Below are positions 52,424 through 62,241 of a stretch of DNA of 64,000 nt, in pieces. How positions within the stretch are numbered: position 1 is the first letter of the stretch; each line of letters opens with the position of its first letter. The stretch comes from Lachnospiraceae bacterium (GTDB taxonomy: Bacteria > Bacillota > Clostridia > Lachnospirales > Lachnospiraceae). The notes below the pieces were generated by a model. That model saw only the letters and a list, made by a program, of their open reading frames with translations, was not told where the DNA came from and ran no database searches. Where the stretch lies: contig JAAWBX010000037.1 in the NCBI GenBank assembly GCA_022792885.1, positions 1 to 64,000 on the forward strand, read 5' to 3'. The position numbers were made by a program, and so were the translations under genes.

Positions 52424-53170
52424 CTATTTATAATTTACGATCTTGCCAAAGTCCGGCTTCAGCGCCGCGCCTCCGACTAAGCCGCCGTCGATATCCTTCT
52501 GCGCAAACAGCTCCGGCGCGCTCGCCGCCGACACGCTGCCGCCGTACTGGATGCGAACGGCCTCCGCGGTCGCCTCATCATAAATCTCGCCGATGCAGGC
52601 GCGAATCGCCTTGCAGACTTCCTCGGCCTGTTCCGTCGTGGCCACTTTACCGGTCCCGATCGCCCAAATCGGTTCATACGCGATCACCGCCGTCTTCGCC
52701 TGATCCGCCGTCACGTCCAGAAACGCGATCTTGATCTGCTGACGAATAAAATCGATCGTCACGCCCTGTTCTCTCTGAGTCAGGGATTCTCCGCAGCAAA
52801 TAATCGGCGTGATCCCGTGTTCAAACGCTTTTTTCACTTTCTTATTCACCGTCTCGTCGGTCTCCGCAAAATACTGTCTCCGCTCGGAATGTCCGATAAT
52901 CACGTATTTTACACCGGCGTCCGTCAGCATAGCCGGAGAGATCTCGCCGGTAAAGGCGCCCTTTTCCTCAAAATACATATTCTCGGCGCCGATCTGAATA
53001 TTGGTTCCCTTTACGGCCTCCACAGCCGGAATGATATCGATGGCCGGCACACAGAAAACAACGTCCGCCTCGTCGGTCTGCACCAGAGGCTTTAACGTCT
53101 CGATCAGAGCGATTGCTTCGGAAGGCGTCATATTCATCTTCCAGTTTCCGGCAATAATCTTCTTTCTCAT
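52424..53170 (-). CDS. tpiA: Triosephosphate isomerase
   Basis: A 248-residue TIM-barrel enzyme. The active-site residues lie in AGNWKMN (lysine 11), IIGHSERRQ and [15 protein letters not shown], and the phosphate loop is [11 protein letters not shown] hairpin at 53199-53227 separates it from pgk, but it lacks a clear T tract, so the genes are probably still co-transcribed. Confidence 0.97.
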   Translation of the reverse strand: MRKKIIAGNWKMNMTPSEAIALIETLKPLVQTDEADVVFCVPAIDIIPAVEAVKGTNIQIGAENMYFEEKGAFTGEISPAMLTDAGVKYVIIGHSERRQYFAETDETVNKKVKKAFEHGITPIICCGESLTQREQGVTIDFIRQQIKIAFLDVTADQAKTAVIAYEPIWAIGTGKVATTEQAEEVCKAIRACIGEIYDEATAEAVRIQYGGSVSAASAPELFAQKDIDGGLVGGAALKPDFGKIVNYK

Positions 53171-53198
53171 TTTACTACCCCTTTATCTTTTATTTAAA

Positions 53199-53227
53199 GC
53201 GCCGCCGGCCGTCGAAAGCCGGCGCGC
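53199..53227 (-). other. GC hairpin in the pgk-tpiA gap
   Basis: Arms GCGCCGCCGGC (53199-53209) and GCCGGCGCGC (53218-53227) around an eight-base loop. An AT-rich tract follows on the minus strand without a continuous T run. It may be a weak terminator or an RNA processing or stability site. Confidence 0.5.
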
Positions 53228-53246
53228 CAAGCCGCGTCCGGCCCTG

Positions 53247-54452
53247 TCAGCGGTCGGTAGCCGCCGCCACCCCCGGCAGCTCCTTGCCCTCCAGAAATTC
53301 CAGGGAAGCGCCGCCTCCGGTAGAAATATGGCTCATCCGGTCGCCGAGCCCCATCTGATTGACGGCCGCCGCCGAATCACCGCCGCCAATGATCGTCGTC
53401 GCGTCCGTCTCTGCCAGAGCCGTAGCCACGGCCAGGGTTCCTTTTGCCAGAATCGGATTCTCAAACACGCCCATCGGGCCGTTCCATACCACGGTCTTCG
53501 CGGACTTCACGGCGTCGGCGTACATCTTTGCGGTCTCTTCCCCAATATCCAGACCTTCCTTATCTGCAGGAATGGCATCCGAAGGAACCGTCTCCACCTC
53601 GATCGGAGCGTCAATCGGGTTCGGAAAATCCGCCGCCACAACCGTATCCACCGGGAGCATCAACGTTTTTCCCATCTTCTCCGCCTTCTCCATCATTTCC
53701 TTGCAATAAGAAACCTTCTCATCATCCACCAGAGATTTTCCGACCTCATAGCCTTTGGCTTTCAAAAACGTAAACGCCATGCCGCCGCCGATAATCAGGG
53801 TATCGCATTTCTCCAAAAGATTGGAAATCACATTCAGTTTATCCGCCACTTTGGCGCCGCCTAAGATCGCCACGAAAGGACGTACCGGATTCTCTACCGC
53901 ATTGCCGAGGAAATCGATCTCTTTCTGCATCAGATAACCGACGGCCGCCGTGTCCGCCAGCGCCGACACGCCTACGTTGGAACAGTGCGCCCGATGCGCG
54001 GTGCCGAAAGCGTCGTTCACAAAAATCTCGCACAAAGAAGCCAGCTCTTTGCTGAAAGTCTCCCCGTTTTTCGTCTCTTCCGCCCGATAACGGGTGTTCT
54101 CAAGCAGAATTACATCGCCGTCCTTCATGGCCGCCACCGCCGCTTTCGCGTTCGGTCCCACGACCTCGTTATCCGCCGCGAATTTTACTTCCTGCCCGAG
54201 AAGTTCGCTTAAACGAACGGCCACCGGGGCCAGAGATAATTCCGGCTTCGGCTCCCCCTTCGGCTTACCCAGGTGAGAGCACAGAATCACCTTCCCGCCG
54301 TCGGCAATCAGCTTTTTAATCGTAGGAAGCGCCGCCACCAGACGATTCTCATCCGTAATCTTTCCGTCTTTTAAGGGTACGTTAAAATCGCAGCGGCAGA
54401 GAACCTTCTTCCCTTTTACATGGATATCGTCAATCGATTTTTTATTCAGCAT
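53247..54452 (-). CDS. pgk: Phosphoglycerate kinase
   Basis: A 401-residue two-domain kinase. The N-terminal [11 protein letters not shown], the substrate site [10 protein letters not shown] and the nucleotide site [13 protein letters not shown] followed by [10 protein letters not shown] are complete. It makes ATP from 1,3-bisphosphoglycerate. It lies 72 bases after gap, but a terminator lies between, so its level may be partly independent. Confidence 0.97.
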   Translation of the reverse strand: MLNKKSIDDIHVKGKKVLCRCDFNVPLKDGKITDENRLVAALPTIKKLIADGGKVILCSHLGKPKGEPKPELSLAPVAVRLSELLGQEVKFAADNEVVGPNAKAAVAAMKDGDVILLENTRYRAEETKNGETFSKELASLCEIFVNDAFGTAHRAHCSNVGVSALADTAAVGYLMQKEIDFLGNAVENPVRPFVAILGGAKVADKLNVISNLLEKCDTLIIGGGMAFTFLKAKGYEVGKSLVDDEKVSYCKEMMEKAEKMGKTLMLPVDTVVAADFPNPIDAPIEVETVPSDAIPADKEGLDIGEETAKMYADAVKSAKTVVWNGPMGVFENPILAKGTLAVATALAETDATTIIGGGDSAAAVNQMGLGDRMSHISTGGGASLEFLEGKELPGVAAATDR

Positions 54453-54477
54453 AAAAAAATACTCCTTTTTCTTTTTC

Positions 54478-54509
54478 GCAAAAAGGCCCGGTCCAAAGAC
54501 CGGACCTTT
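54478..54509 (-). terminator. Intrinsic terminator between gap and pgk
   Basis: A 12-bp stem (54498-54509 with 54482-54493) with a CAAA/TTTG loop and a T run on the minus strand. It should end or attenuate the gap transcript. Confidence 0.8.
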
Positions 54510-54524
54510 GAGGTCTGTTACTCC

Positions 54525-55538
54525 TTATACAAGTTCCGCGAAATACTTGATCGTGCGAACCATCTGGCTTACATAGGAATTTTCATTGTCATACCAGGAT
54601 ACCACCTGAACCTGGGTCGTCCCGTTATCCATCGGAAGAACCATGGTCTGGGTCGCGTCGAACAGAGAGCCATAAGTCATACCGATGATATCGCTGGATA
54701 CGATCTCCTCCTCGTTATAGCCGTAGGATTCGGTAGCCGCCGCCTTCATGGCCGCGTTCACTTCTTCCTTGCTTACCTTTCCTTCCACCACGGCTACCAG
54801 GATCGTCGTCGAACCGGTCGGGGTGGGAACGCGCTGAGCGGAACCGATCAGCTTGCCGTTCAGTTCCGGGATTACCAGACCGATCGCCTTGGCGGCGCCG
54901 GTGCTGTTCGGTACAATATTGATCGCGCCCGCGCGGGATCTCCTCAAATCACCCTTTCTCTGAGGGCCGTCCAGAATCATCTGATCGCCGGTATAGGCAT
55001 GAATCGTCGTCATAATACCGCTCTGAATCGGAGCCAGATCGTTCAAAGCCTTCGCCATCGGAGCCAGGCAGTTCGTCGTACAGGAAGCGGCGGAAATCAC
55101 ATTGTCCTCCTTCGTCAGGACGTCGTGATTGACATTGTAAACAACCGTGGGCAGATCATTGCCGGCCGGCGCGGAAATAACCACCTTTTTCGCGCCCGCG
55201 TTGATATGAGCCATGGATTTCTCTTTGCTTGTATAAAAACCGGTACACTCCAGCACCACGTCTACGTCCAGTTCGCCCCAGGGAAGCTTATTCGCGTCGG
55301 CCTCCTTGTAGATCGTGATCTCTTTTCCGTCTACTACAATCGAATTATCCGTACTGGAAACCTTGTCGGCCAGGGTGTAGCGTCCCTGAGAAGAATCGTA
55401 TTTTAACAGATGAGCCAACATCTTCGGGCTGGTAAGATCATTGATTGCTACCACTTCATACCCTTCCGCATTAAACATCTGACGGAAAGCAAGACGGCCG
55501 ATACGGCCAAAACCGTTAATTGCAACTTTTACTGCCAT
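54525..55538 (-). CDS. gap: Glyceraldehyde-3-phosphate dehydrogenase, type I
   Basis: A 337-residue NAD-dependent dehydrogenase. The Rossmann motif [15 protein letters not shown], the catalytic cysteine in [13 protein letters not shown] and the histidine in [12 protein letters not shown] are present. It has its own promoter (55607-55636) and a terminator, which would permit higher expression than the downstream glycolytic genes. A CggR-type regulator is not adjacent. Confidence 0.97.
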   Translation of the reverse strand: MAVKVAINGFGRIGRLAFRQMFNAEGYEVVAINDLTSPKMLAHLLKYDSSQGRYTLADKVSSTDNSIVVDGKEITIYKEADANKLPWGELDVDVVLECTGFYTSKEKSMAHINAGAKKVVISAPAGNDLPTVVYNVNHDVLTKEDNVISAASCTTNCLAPMAKALNDLAPIQSGIMTTIHAYTGDQMILDGPQRKGDLRRSRAGAINIVPNSTGAAKAIGLVIPELNGKLIGSAQRVPTPTGSTTILVAVVEGKVSKEEVNAAMKAAATESYGYNEEEIVSSDIIGMTYGSLFDATQTMVLPMDNGTTQVQVVSWYDNENSYVSQMVRTIKYFAELV

Positions 55539-55606
55539 AATGTGTTTCCTCCTGAAAAAAATTCTTCATTTCGTTAAAAAATTGCTAATTCTCATTGCCA
55601 ATCCTT

Positions 55607-55636
55607 ATAATACACCACTTTTACGAAAAAATGCAA
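55607..55636 (-). promoter_or_regulatory. SigA promoter of gap
   Basis: Minus-strand TTGCAT (55636-55631), an 18-base spacer and TATTAT (55612-55607), about 70 bases before the start. The AT-rich interval 55637-55748 shows nothing else. Confidence 0.55.
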
Positions 55637-55748
55637 GCATTTTTCCTAATCTGGAAATTCTTTGTAACTTATTGATTTCTTTCCCAAAATTCCGATATTC
55701 CGATTGTGCATTTTTTCAGAAGCGTCCCGCTTTCTTAAAACAGGTCCT

Positions 55749-56237
55749 CTATTCTGCCGTCTGCCAGCCCTTGCAGACATCGATCCACCCCAGAGAACCG
55801 CTGCAAACCGCCAGCTCTTCGCATGTCATTTCCACGGCGGAGGCAGCGCTTCCGGCCGCCGGAAATACCGTATGAAAACGTTTCAGCGACTCGTCCAGAT
55901 ACACGTCGGTCTTACCTTCCGGCAGAGCGAACGGGCAGACGCCTCCGATCGGATGCCCCGTAAATTCCGCCACCTGCTCCGGCGTCAGCATCTTCGCCTT
56001 GCAATGAAAAAACTGCTTATACTTCGAATTATCGATCTTCGCGTCCCCGGCAGCCAGGATCATATAACACTTGCTCTCATCCTTGGCCAGAAATGTTAAA
56101 GACTTGGCGATCCGGGCCGGAATCACACCCACGGCTTCCGCTGCCAGTTCCACCGTCGCGCTGGAAACCTCAAATTCCTGCACGTCCTTTTCTTTATCAA
56201 ACGTTTTCAGATATTCTCTTACAATCGCAACAGACAT
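55749..56237 (-). CDS. YbaK/EbsC-type Cys-tRNA(Pro) deacylase-like protein
   Basis: A 162-residue trans-editing domain. The conserved lysine is in ARIAKSLTFLA, and the GHPIGGVCPFAL loop and LDESLKRFHTVFPAAGS are typical. It hydrolyses misacylated tRNA; the exact tRNA is inferred. Of two adjacent ATGs I chose 56237, which puts GAGGAGG at better spacing. It stands alone between gap and the aminopeptidase. Confidence 0.88.
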   Translation of the reverse strand: MSVAIVREYLKTFDKEKDVQEFEVSSATVELAAEAVGVIPARIAKSLTFLAKDESKCYMILAAGDAKIDNSKYKQFFHCKAKMLTPEQVAEFTGHPIGGVCPFALPEGKTDVYLDESLKRFHTVFPAAGSAASAVEMTCEELAVCSGSLGWIDVCKGWQTAE

Positions 56238-56297
56238 CATTTCCTCCTCTTTCGTGTTCCGCGCAAATACCGCCGCTCTTCACAAACGGCATCCGAA

Positions 56298-57413
56298 TCA
56301 AATCAGGTTCTCGGGATTTAAGCCGTACAGCTCCGGCACCGCAAAACGCCCGTCCTTCCGGATCAGAACATCGTCAAACCAGATCTCGCCGCCGCCCTTT
56401 TCCGGCGTCTGGATACATACCATATCCCAGTGGATCGCGGAGCGGTTCCCGTTGGGCGCCTCATCGTAACAGTTCCCGGGCGTAAAATGAAACGATCCCA
56501 TAATCTTTTCGTCAAACAGCGTATCCTTCATGGGTTTTGTCACATACGGATTCACGCCGATCGCAAACTCTCCCACATAACGCGCCCCTTCGTCCGTATC
56601 CAGGATCTTGTTGAGCCCTTCCGTGTCATTGGCCGAAGCCTCCACGATCTTCCCGTTTTCAAATCTTAAACGGACGTTTTCATAGGTGACGCCCTGGTAA
56701 ACCGAAGGCGTATTGTAAGTCAGGATACCGTTCACGGAATCTTTGACCGGCGCCGTATAAACCTCCCCGTCGGGAATATTCATCTTCCCGTCGCAGGGAA
56801 TCGCCGGAATGTCTTTAATCGAAAAGGTCAGATCGGTTCCTTCTCCCTTAATATGCACGCGGTCGGTCCGCTCCATCAGGGATACCAGCGGTTTCATGGC
56901 CTCCCCCATCTTGCCGTAATCCAGATTGCAGACGTTGAAATAAAAATCCTCAAAAGTTTCCAGGCTGGTCCCGGCGCTCTGAGCCATAGCCGCCGAAGGA
57001 TAGCGCAAAACCACCCAGCGGGTCTTCGGGACCCGGATCCTCGAGTGAACCGGATTGTTGTACAGGGTCTGGTACAGCGTCATCTTCTCCGAAGGCACGT
57101 CGGCGTTCTCCATAATATTATCGCCGCCCCGGATCCCGAGATAGCAATCCATCTGCTTCATAAGATCCGCGTCCGCGTCCGCCATGATCTTCAGTTGTTC
57201 TTCCCCGCAGCCCAGAAGAAGCTCTCTGCGCATCCTCGGATCCACGGCGACCGGAAACGGCCACGCTCCGACCCGGTATACCTCCTTCACCACCTGCCTG
57301 GCAAGGCTCAACGTGTCCGAACCAATATATTCCACCATGACCTTGTCGCCTTTTTGTACGCCGCAGGAATAATGAACCAGATTATACGCCAGTTTTTTTA
57401 TCCGTTCGTCCAT
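56298..57413 (-). CDS. M29 family aminopeptidase
   Basis: A 371-residue metal-dependent aminopeptidase (AmpS/PepS/thermophilic aminopeptidase family). Metal-binding residues lie in the second half (VGEFAIGVNPYVT, SAIHWDMVC, GGEIWFDDVLIRKDG). The start at 57413 follows GAGGAGGAAA. It is transcribed from a clear promoter at 57472-57500, divergent from the PHP phosphatase gene. Confidence 0.9.
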   Translation of the reverse strand: MDERIKKLAYNLVHYSCGVQKGDKVMVEYIGSDTLSLARQVVKEVYRVGAWPFPVAVDPRMRRELLLGCGEEQLKIMADADADLMKQMDCYLGIRGGDNIMENADVPSEKMTLYQTLYNNPVHSRIRVPKTRWVVLRYPSAAMAQSAGTSLETFEDFYFNVCNLDYGKMGEAMKPLVSLMERTDRVHIKGEGTDLTFSIKDIPAIPCDGKMNIPDGEVYTAPVKDSVNGILTYNTPSVYQGVTYENVRLRFENGKIVEASANDTEGLNKILDTDEGARYVGEFAIGVNPYVTKPMKDTLFDEKIMGSFHFTPGNCYDEAPNGNRSAIHWDMVCIQTPEKGGGEIWFDDVLIRKDGRFAVPELYGLNPENLI

Positions 57414-57471
57414 GCTTTTCCTCCTCTTTATCTTTGCCATATTTTCCGTTTTCGTTAGTATGCAAGTATTT

Positions 57472-57500
57472 ATTGTAATTCATACCCGGATTTTTGTAAA
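57472..57500 (-). promoter_or_regulatory. SigA promoter of the M29 aminopeptidase gene
   Basis: Minus-strand TTTACA (57500-57495), a 17-base spacer and TACAAT (57477-57472). Confidence 0.7.
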
Positions 57501-57515
57501 GCTGCAAAAAGGGGC

Positions 57516-57544
57516 TTGCGGGAATTTTGATTTTCCCTTACACT
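57516..57544 (+). promoter_or_regulatory. SigA promoter of the PHP phosphatase gene
   Basis: TTGCGG (57516-57521), a 17-base spacer and TACACT (57539-57544), about 40 bases before the start codon. It lies back to back with the aminopeptidase promoter. Confidence 0.5.
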
Positions 57545-57584
57545 GATCTTGCTTTTCCATATTTTTCATACAGGAGGCGCAAAC

Positions 57585-58385
57585 ATGTATTACGATTGCC
57601 ACTTGCATTCCGATTTTTCATCGGATTCTCAGACGCCGGTCGCCGAACAGATCGAACGGGCCATCGCTCTGAAGATTCCTCAGATCTGCCTGACCGACCA
57701 TCACGATCTGGATATGCCGGAAGATCTGATGCCTTTTTTGCTGGATACGGAAACCTATTTTCACACGCTGGGGGAATTACAGAAAACGTATCAGGGAAAA
57801 ATCCGCATCCGAATCGGCGTGGAACTGGGACTTCAGCCCCATCTTGGTCCGGATTATCAAACTTACGTAAAAAAATATCCCTTTGATTACATCATCGCTT
57901 CTACCCATCTGATCCACCGGATGGATCCCTACTATCCTTCTTATTTTGAAATGTACACGGAAAAGGAAGCGCACCGGATCTACTTTGAAGAAGTTATCAA
58001 GAACTTATCCGTGTTTTCCGATTTTGACGCGCTTGGGCATCTGGATTACATCGTCCGCTACGGCCCGGGGAAAAACTCGCATTACTGCTGGCAGGACTTC
58101 GACGACCAGATCGACGTAATCTTAAACTTCCTTCTGGAGCACGATATCGCCTTAGAGTGCAACACTGCCGGATACAAAGCCGAACTCGGCCATCCGAACC
58201 CCACCGAAGGGATCCTGATGCGTTACCGGGAACTGGGCGGCGAAAAGATCACCCTGGGCTCCGACGCCCATTTTCCGGAGCATGTGGGTTTTGCGTTTTC
58301 CTCTATCGGAGAAGTATTAAAACGCTGCGGTTTCCGGTACTATACCGTATATGAAGAGAGACAACCCAGATTCCTGCCGCTGTAA
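57585..58385 (+). CDS. Histidinol-phosphatase, PHP type (HisJ-like)
   Basis: A 266-residue PHP phosphatase. Metal ligands are in DCHLHSDFSSDSQ (residues 4-16), LTDHHDLDMP, IGVELGL, IIASTHLI, DALGHLDYI and LGSDAHFPEHVG. The start at 57585 has CAGGAGG. It most likely removes phosphate from histidinol phosphate in histidine synthesis. No other his gene is near, so a related sugar-phosphate substrate cannot be excluded. It ends in the bidirectional terminator at 58435. Confidence 0.82.
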   Translation: MYYDCHLHSDFSSDSQTPVAEQIERAIALKIPQICLTDHHDLDMPEDLMPFLLDTETYFHTLGELQKTYQGKIRIRIGVELGLQPHLGPDYQTYVKKYPFDYIIASTHLIHRMDPYYPSYFEMYTEKEAHRIYFEEVIKNLSVFSDFDALGHLDYIVRYGPGKNSHYCWQDFDDQIDVILNFLLEHDIALECNTAGYKAELGHPNPTEGILMRYRELGGEKITLGSDAHFPEHVGFAFSSIGEVLKRCGFRYYTVYEERQPRFLPL

Positions 58386-58434
58386 GCCGCAGAATCGTCT
58401 CTCCCTGAAATATCGTTACAGACCAAAACCGTTT

Positions 58435-58466
58435 AAAAAAGGAGAGCCGCACGCTCTCCTTTTTTC
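58435..58466. terminator. Bidirectional terminator
   Basis: AAAAAAGGAGAGC-CGCAC-GCTCTCCTTTTTT between the PHP phosphatase gene and the convergent DUF4358 gene. Confidence 0.88.
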
Positions 58467-58484
58467 GATTCTTTATTCGGAAGA

Positions 58485-59015
58485 TTACTGGAAACAGTTT
58501 ATAAACGCATCCACCGCCTTTTGCACCTGCTCCTCGGCAAACTTCTTCGCATCCTCTTCCGTCTCTGAATTGACGTCCGGCGCTCCCAGCAGGAAATAAG
58601 CCACATAATCTTCATGACGGACAATCACGCCTGCCTGAATTTTCGCCACATTCATGGGATACATCATGGTATCGTTAACGGCGTTTTCCTGCACGGCGCG
58701 AAGCGCTTCTTCCACCGCGTCCGCGTTCCCTTCCGTCGCCTTCACGATCACGACCCGATCCGGATGTGCGGATATCAGCGGCACTTCCGCCGCATACTCC
58801 TCAACCCAAGCCATATCCAGCCCGAAATACTGAGTAAGAGTCTCCTCTGTGAGCGCTTCCTCCGGAAGATAATCTTCCCCGTAAGCCTCCTTCACCGCAG
58901 CCAGAATATCCGCCACCGGTACGTCCGCTTTGCTCCCTTTGTCGTCCTTTCCGCCGCAGGCAGAAAGCAACAGGCAGAAAACCGCCATCAGGCAAACTAT
59001 CGTCTTTTTTCTCAT
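58485..59015 (-). CDS. DUF4358 lipoprotein
   Basis: A 176-residue exported lipoprotein. The signal peptide ends in the lipobox LLSACGG (cysteine near 20), a charged linker follows, and the rest is a DUF4358 domain (LTQYFGLDMAWVEEYAAEVP, VNDTMMYPMNVAKIQAGVIV). The family is frequent and uncharacterised in Lachnospiraceae. I start at ATG 59015 (GGAG nine bases upstream); an ATG five codons earlier is possible. It is a single-gene unit. Confidence 0.8.
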   Translation of the reverse strand: MRKKTIVCLMAVFCLLLSACGGKDDKGSKADVPVADILAAVKEAYGEDYLPEEALTEETLTQYFGLDMAWVEEYAAEVPLISAHPDRVVIVKATEGNADAVEEALRAVQENAVNDTMMYPMNVAKIQAGVIVRHEDYVAYFLLGAPDVNSETEEDAKKFAEEQVQKAVDAFINCFQ

Positions 59016-59060
59016 AAATCCGTTCTCCATTCCATACTTCGTAAGGGATATCCGGATATC

Positions 59061-60851
59061 TTAACCGATCGGCTCAAAATCGGCGGCGCCATGCTTGCAC
59101 AGCGGACAGATATAATCATCCGGAAGTACGTCCCCTTCATAAATATACCCGCAAATCTTGCAGACAAACCCTTTCTTCCCTTCGGTCTCCGGCTTCGGCT
59201 TCACGTTCTTCTGATAGTACGTATAGGTCATCGTCTCCACAGACGAGATCACCCGGGCCTCCGTTACGCTGCAGATAAACATGCCGTGCGTTCCCAGATC
59301 CACATACTGATCCACTTTCAACGACATAAAAGAATTGATGTAACGAGGTAAAAAGGCAATTCCGTTGTCCGAGTGCAGAGGTTCCATTCCCGCAAATTTA
59401 TCCGCATTCCGGCCGCTCTGGAAGCCGAAAGTCTCAAATACCTTAAACGGCGCCTCCGTGGACAGACAGTTCACATTCATCATACCCGTCTGCTTGATCA
59501 CGTGATGGGAGTAATTATCTTTATTGATCGTCACCGCGATCCGATTCGGCGTATTCGTAACCTGAGACACCGTGTTCACGATCAGGCCGTTGTCTTTCTT
59601 CCCGTCGTTGCTGGTAACCACATACAGGCCATACCCGATGTTAAACAATGCGGTCAGGTCGTTCTTATCCGCCGTCTCGTCCGCCTGAGCGATATATTCC
59701 TGACAAAGCTCGTCCGCCAGCGCCTCGATCTGATTCTTGCTCTCGTCGTTCAGCGCGGACATAATCCGGACCGTCGTATCCGCAAAAGAAATATCCTTGC
59801 TCTTCGCAAACATCTCCTTCATCGTCTTCGCGGCCAGCGGCGCCCAGCTTCCGTTCTCCATCAGAGCCACCGTGCGCTTCTGATAATCCCGCTCGGTCAG
59901 ATGCTCAATAAAGTCCCTCATAAAGGGAAAAATCCCCGCATTATACGTAGTGGTGGCCAGAACCAGCTTCCCGTAGGCAAAAGCATCCTCCACGGCCTCC
60001 GCCATATCGCATCTGGCCAAGTCGAACACGATCACTTCCGGGCAGCCTTTCGCTTTCAGCCTCTCCGCCAACAGTTCCACCGCTTTCTTCGTGTGTCCGT
60101 AAACGGAAGTGTAGGCGACCACAATGCCTTCCTTTTCCACCTGATACGAAGACCAGATATCGTACAGATTCAGATAATAACCAAGGTTCTCCGTCAGAAC
60201 CGGTCCATGCGTCGGACAGATAATCCGAATATCCAATCCGACGGCCTTCTTCAGCAGATTCTGTACCTGCTTGCCGTATTTCCCGACGATTCCGATATAA
60301 TACCGGCGCGCTTCGCAGACCCAGTCCTCCTCCACATCCAGCGCTCCGAACTTGCCAAAGCCGTCCGCCGAAAACAGAACCTTGTCCTGCACGTCATACG
60401 TCACAATAACTTCCGGCCAGTGGACCATGGGCGCCGCCACAAAGGCCAGCGTATGCTTCCCGAGAGACAAAGAGTCCCCCTCCCCCACGACGACCTGACG
60501 ATCCGCGAAATCCGTACCGAAAAACTGTTCCATCATCACAAAGGCCTTCGTGCTGGAAACGATCTTCGTATCCGGATACGTCTTCATAAAATTCGCGATA
60601 TTGGCCGCATGATCCGGCTCCATATGCTGAATGATCAGATATTCCGGTTTCCTGGCGCCCAGAACATTCGCGACATTATCCAGCCATTCATGCGTGAAAT
60701 TCGCGTCCACCGTATCCATGACGGCAATCTTCTCATCCAGTATCACATAAGAATTGTAAGCCATCCCGTTCGGAACCACATACTGTCCCTCGAACAGATC
60801 CACCTGATGATCATTCACTCCCACATACTGAATATCGTCTGTAATCCTCAT
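59061..60851 (-). CDS. Flavodiiron protein fused to flavin reductase and rubredoxin
   Basis: A 596-residue four-module enzyme. The metallo-beta-lactamase diiron domain (1-250) has H76, E78, D80 and H81 in QHMEPDHAAN. The flavodoxin domain (about 255-395) begins VAYTSVYGHTKKAVELL. A flavin-reductase-like domain follows (about 405-545: YGLYVVTSNDGKKDNGLIV). A C-terminal rubredoxin has CKICGYIYEG and CPLCKHG. It should reduce oxygen to water, or NO, using electrons from NAD(P)H through its own modules. It has a single promoter upstream. Confidence 0.93.
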   Translation of the reverse strand: MRITDDIQYVGVNDHQVDLFEGQYVVPNGMAYNSYVILDEKIAVMDTVDANFTHEWLDNVANVLGARKPEYLIIQHMEPDHAANIANFMKTYPDTKIVSSTKAFVMMEQFFGTDFADRQVVVGEGDSLSLGKHTLAFVAAPMVHWPEVIVTYDVQDKVLFSADGFGKFGALDVEEDWVCEARRYYIGIVGKYGKQVQNLLKKAVGLDIRIICPTHGPVLTENLGYYLNLYDIWSSYQVEKEGIVVAYTSVYGHTKKAVELLAERLKAKGCPEVIVFDLARCDMAEAVEDAFAYGKLVLATTTYNAGIFPFMRDFIEHLTERDYQKRTVALMENGSWAPLAAKTMKEMFAKSKDISFADTTVRIMSALNDESKNQIEALADELCQEYIAQADETADKNDLTALFNIGYGLYVVTSNDGKKDNGLIVNTVSQVTNTPNRIAVTINKDNYSHHVIKQTGMMNVNCLSTEAPFKVFETFGFQSGRNADKFAGMEPLHSDNGIAFLPRYINSFMSLKVDQYVDLGTHGMFICSVTEARVISSVETMTYTYYQKNVKPKPETEGKKGFVCKICGYIYEGDVLPDDYICPLCKHGAADFEPIG

Positions 60852-60902
60852 CTTTTCTGCTCCTCTCCCCTTGTAATAAGGCGGCTATTTTTTATCAAAC
60901 CA

Positions 60903-60911
60903 ATTATAGCA
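60903..60911 (-). promoter_or_regulatory. Extended -10 promoter of the flavodiiron gene
   Basis: Minus-strand TGCTATAAT (60911-60903), a perfect -10 with the TGN extension, about 50 bases before the start. No clear -35. Confidence 0.6.
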
Positions 60912-60981
60912 CAGTTTTCCAAAGAAAAAAATCCTCATTCTTCCATGTACGAAAAAAAGAAAAATATGCCCGCAAAAAACG

Positions 60982-62241
60982 TTACCGCGCCTTTGTCACC
61001 TCGGATAACGGAACGCCGGCCTCCCTTGCTACGCGGGCCGCTTCCTCGTATTCCGGTTTTGTTTTTCGAATTCCGTATCCGCTCCCCACTTTTTCCCGAA
61101 TCCGGCCATACGGCGTCTCTCTTTCCTCCCAGGATACGGACAGCGTATAACGGTCGCACGCTTTCTTCCGCACCCCGAACGTCGTCGTATGCAAAAGCAC
61201 CTGTATTGCCAGCCGGTCGGCATCCTCCGGACGGCACAGGCAGGTCAGAAGATAAGCCGGCCGGTTCTTCTTCATATAAGCCGGAACCGCAAAGACATCC
61301 AGCGCGCCCTCTTTGAGCAAAATCTCCTGCGCATATCCCAGCGCCTCCGCCGTCATATCGTCCAGATTCGCGGTCAGCTCACAGATTTCGGAATTCGTAC
61401 AAAAGCTCTCCCCGGACGTTTCCCCCAGAAAAGCCCTCACGCAGTTGGCCTGCTCAAACTCCTTGCGCCCGATTCCGTATCCGGTCTGACCGATCTTCAT
61501 AACCGGCATCGAGCCGAATTCCTGCCCGAATGTTTTCAAAAGCGCCGCTCCCGTAGGGGTGCAGAGTTCACCTTTCACCACGCTCGTGTAAGCCGGAAGC
61601 CCCTGAAGCAAAAATGCCGTGGCCGGAGCCGGCACCGGAAGAATCCCGTGCGCGCAGCGCACATTTCCGCTCCCCAAGTTGATCGGGGATACCACGATCC
61701 TCTCGACCTTCAAAAGATATATCAGATAGCACACGCCGGTAATGTCCGCGATCGCGTCCTTCGCCCCCACCTCATGAAAATGGACTTCCGTCACCGGCCT
61801 TTTATGGGCAAAGGCTTCCGCCTCCGCAATATTTTCATACACCCGGCAGACATTCCATCTTACCTCCTCCGGCAGATCAAACGCCTTTATCGTCGCGCGG
61901 ATATCCTCAAGAGACGTATGCGTATGAGCATGATCCTGTCCGTGACCGTGATTGTGGATATGAGCATGGGCATGTTCATGCGTATGATGATGGCCGCACA
62001 CGCGGTCATGGGAATGTGCGGGAACGTCTTCTGCCGCTTCTTCCTGCCCGTCGATCAAAATTTCCATATGAATTCCGGCGATTCCGCAGGTCATCGCTTC
62101 CCCGGCCCGAACCGTCACCCCGTCCATCAGGCCGTTCATTTTTTCCAGAAAACGTTCCCTGTCCGGATACAGCCCGAGAAGCGCTCCCATCAGCATATCC
62201 CCGGCCGCTCCCATATTGCACTCCAAATAAAGTGTCCTCAT
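60982..62241 (-). CDS. larC: Nickel-pincer cofactor nickel insertase LarC
   Basis: A 419-residue LarC. The N-terminus YLECNMGAAGDMLMGALLG is characteristic. A histidine-rich stretch (about residues 74-112: HHHTHEHAHAHIHNHGHG) suits nickel binding, and the core CTPTGAALLKTFG and GYGIGRKEF are intact. Both LarC halves are in one frame; the programmed frameshift known in Lactiplantibacillus plantarum is not needed here. Its ATG overlaps the larB stop as ATGA. It inserts nickel in the last step of cofactor synthesis. Confidence 0.93.
   Translation of the reverse strand: MRTLYLECNMGAAGDMLMGALLGLYPDRERFLEKMNGLMDGVTVRAGEAMTCGIAGIHMEILIDGQEEAAEDVPAHSHDRVCGHHHTHEHAHAHIHNHGHGQDHAHTHTSLEDIRATIKAFDLPEEVRWNVCRVYENIAEAEAFAHKRPVTEVHFHEVGAKDAIADITGVCYLIYLLKVERIVVSPINLGSGNVRCAHGILPVPAPATAFLLQGLPAYTSVVKGELCTPTGAALLKTFGQEFGSMPVMKIGQTGYGIGRKEFEQANCVRAFLGETSGESFCTNSEICELTANLDDMTAEALGYAQEILLKEGALDVFAVPAYMKKNRPAYLLTCLCRPEDADRLAIQVLLHTTTFGVRKKACDRYTLSVSWEERETPYGRIREKVGSGYGIRKTKPEYEEAARVAREAGVPLSEVTKAR

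Noticed and set aside
59373..61316. A 647-codon plus-strand open frame
   Set aside because: It runs opposite the flavodiiron gene and into larC, has no domain, and shows the Arg/His-rich composition of an antisense shadow.
60982..62241. Programmed frameshift in larC
   Set aside because: Both LarC halves lie in one uninterrupted frame.
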